Assembly (NCBI GenBank): GCA_034336665.1
Contig: CM067592.1
Location: 33,477,942 to 33,541,941 of the forward strand
Reading direction: 5' to 3'
From: Luscinia megarhynchos
Lineage: Eukaryota > Chordata > Aves > Passeriformes > Turdidae
Length of the DNA: 64,000 bases
Numbering within the stretch: the stretch's first letter is position 1; every line of letters begins with the position of its first letter. Below the pieces are notes generated by a model. That model searched no databases and was not told the DNA's origin. It saw only the letters and a list, made by a program, of their open reading frames with translations. This document shows, piece by piece, positions 62,371 to 64,000 of this stretch. The position numbers were made by a program, and so were the translations under genes.

Positions 62371-63197
62371 TTCCCAGGCTAGACTCAGTCTTACTCAGCA
62401 ATCATGTCAAATAAGGTTCATAACTCAAATGTGTCACACAATACTCTTGTTCAAAATAGTACTCAGTGTTAACAAACAGAGAATGGGGCTTCCAAGTACC
62501 AAGTACTTCTGTAAAGATGCAGAAAGTGCAAGAAAATTCCATTGCCCTGTCTGTTATCTATTTCTACAGGCTTCTGTTTATTTTTATTACAGAAGTGGCT
62601 TCTCAGTGCAGACAACATGCTCTATCACATATCAAACCCGTTCACACCAAACTATCAGAAAAATGAGTTACTGTCTTAACATTCATCAAAGGAGTTCTCA
62701 AAGGAAATGCTGTGGAGATTTACATTTCCCCAAAAAAAGAAAAAAAGTAAATCTGAATTAGGAAGCATGCCATTTTTGAGCTTCTATGCACTGTCACAGA
62801 TGAATAGTCTATTATGAGGGCTACATCTTTTTAATGTGAAAATATATAGTCTTACAGCTATAATAGTCTCAACGTCATCCAGTCACATACAGCAGCTGTG
62901 TATTCTGCTGGCATCTCTGAGGGATGGAGTTATCCTGTCCTTCCTGTCAAAAAATGACAAGCCAGTTGATTTAAAGTGCTTTCCCCAGAATCTCTGGATG
63001 GTCCAGAGTCATCTGTGATACTCTGAATCTATATGTTAATTACACACTTATTAAGGTTCGGGCTTATATGCAAGAGTATCAAACTATGACTACAAAGAAA
63101 ACGCATCTATTTTAGATTTTGTAGAAGAGCTTGGAAAAAAATTGTTTATCATACTTATTTTTTGTTACAAAGAAAGAAATAAAAGCTCCTCATATTT

Positions 63198-63340
63198 GAC
63201 AGAATCATAAAATTCTTGAATATCTCAAGTTGGAAGGGATTCATGGGACCATCAAGTCCAACTCCCTCATTCTTGCAGGACTACCCAACACTAAAGTGAC
63301 CTACATTAAAGTGCAGTTTAATAGTGAAAAGTGCTAGTGC
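63198..63340 (-). mobile_element. CR1-like 3' end fragment
   Basis: On the plus strand it begins gacagaatcataaaattcttg, then tcaagttggaagggattc and atcaagtccaactccctc. This is the reverse complement of a CR1-type 3' untranslated end. It is divergent, and the 5' limit is uncertain: it may extend to about 63600, where similarity is not convincing. Confidence 0.55.
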
Positions 63341-64000
63341 TGAGGTGTCAGGTTGGACAACTACACTCAGTGCTTCCAGCCCCATTCCATCTTCCTCAGT
63401 CTTGCCTTCTTCGGCTATCATGTACAGACTCTTCCTAAAGAGTCTATGTAGTTACTCTGGAAACATTCAAATCCGTGCTTTAAAGTGAGTCCCACATTCT
63501 CACAATGCAATACATCTGTAACGGAGATTTTCATGCATCTGACAAAGATATTTATCCCTTACAATGCCTGGAATTCAATCATCCGCTGAGTTTTTAATTG
63601 GACAGAACACACCAGATCACTTACTCCAGCTGCAGCTTCTGATATTTTACTGTGGCCCAAACAAATACATGAAATATAGATGTATAACCAGTTCTGATTT
63701 ATGGAAGCAGAGAGCAGATTCTGCTCCTACAGACTGCTGTTAGTTCAGTACCAGTAATTATTATCTGGTTGGAAGAAAAGAAAAGCAGCTAAATTCTAAT
63801 CACTACTCAATTCGGCAACTATCTAGGTTGCTTTTGCCACATCATAATCAAGCAGAACTGATTTGGGGTCTGAAAATCTGAAATATGCAAAGATTTAAAC
63901 AAATTCTAACTACTTCAAAAGGTAAGTAATGAAACACTCAATTAACAATGGCAGACATATGCAAACAATCAGAGCTAGAAATACATAGAATGTCATATCA
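63341..64000 (-). other. PRUNE2 intron 1, right edge
   Basis: Unique-looking sequence, possibly partly old CR1 up to about 63600. No gene recognised. PRUNE2 exon 1 and the promoter are expected further right. Confidence 0.5.

Larger units (their letters stand above)
59871..63197 (-). other. PRUNE2 intron 1, 3.3 kb with simple repeats
   Basis: AT-rich intron with an (AT)n run (60623-60639), a G-rich minisatellite (61609-61684) and a GT-rich tract (62261-62370). The 170-codon plus-strand frame at 62249-62761 begins in the GT-rich tract and is not credible as a gene. Confidence 0.55.

Noticed and set aside
62249..62761. 170-codon plus-strand frame
   Set aside because: It starts in the low-complexity GT-rich tract (Phe/Gly/Trp-rich) and has no similarity or splice support.
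49287..64000. Search for PRUNE2 exon 1 (start Met and about 12 residues)
   Set aside because: No minus-strand stretch resembling the known first-exon peptide followed by a donor was found; it is probably outside the window.
1..64000. tRNA, rRNA, CRISPR arrays, bacterial-type operons or phage genes
   Set aside because: No cloverleaf boxes, regularly spaced repeats or dense coding were seen; all evidence points to a vertebrate intron-rich locus.

Overview
The window is vertebrate nuclear DNA, almost certainly from a bird. It is AT-rich, gene-sparse and intron-dominated, and its only abundant interspersed repeats are CR1-type LINEs whose 3' ends lack a poly(A) tail, the typical avian pattern. 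There are no bacterial-style operons, no CRISPR array, and no RNA gene that I can recognise.

One protein-coding gene explains the window: the 5' half of PRUNE2 (BMCC1), read on the minus strand. Seven consecutive coding exons can be placed to the base from canonical AG/GT splice sites, an unbroken reading frame across every junction, and clear similarity to the N-terminal DHH/DHHA2 part of vertebrate PRUNE2. From 5' to 3' of the gene they are exon 2 (49182-49286), exon 3 (48524-48726), exon 4 (47112-47275), exon 5 (40452-40604), exon 6 (37877-37971), exon 7 (1457-1615) and the start of the long exon 8 (460..1, running off the left edge). Together they encode about 446 residues. Numbering follows the human gene with one short start-codon exon, which I could not find and which probably lies beyond position 64000. 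Human PRUNE2 is on 9q21, which corresponds to the avian Z chromosome, so Z linkage is expected but cannot be shown here.

Layout from left to right: exon 8 and exon 7 (1-1.6 kb); a 36.3 kb intron 6 carrying two plus-strand CR1s (2.0-4.3 kb and 17.75-19.4 kb) and two minus-strand CR1s (25.9-26.6 kb and 30.9-33.3 kb); exon 6; intron 5; exon 5; intron 4 with a GC-richer patch, a short CR1 3' end and a 45-base A tract; exons 4, 3 and 2; then at least 14.7 kb of intron 1 with a CR1 that has lost its 3' end, an A/C-rich tract, a G-rich minisatellite and a GT-rich tract. The CR1 at 2-4.3 kb is interrupted by a 0.38 kb solo-LTR-like insertion with a 5-bp target duplication.

Points of most interest: (1) the PRUNE2 DHH catalytic motif is degenerate, reading Asn-Ser-His; (2) intron 6 is the intron that in humans hosts the antisense lncRNA PCA3, and here it contains an LTR with TATA and AATAAA signals pointing in the antisense direction; (3) opposite-orientation CR1 3' ends flank exons 5 and 6, an arrangement that could favour circular RNA or editing; (4) a G4-prone minisatellite lies in intron 1; (5) two non-CR1 segments look exon-like (plus strand 42528-42771, minus strand about 57054-57473). 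I see no convincing undescribed gene system; the candidates are ranked under findings.
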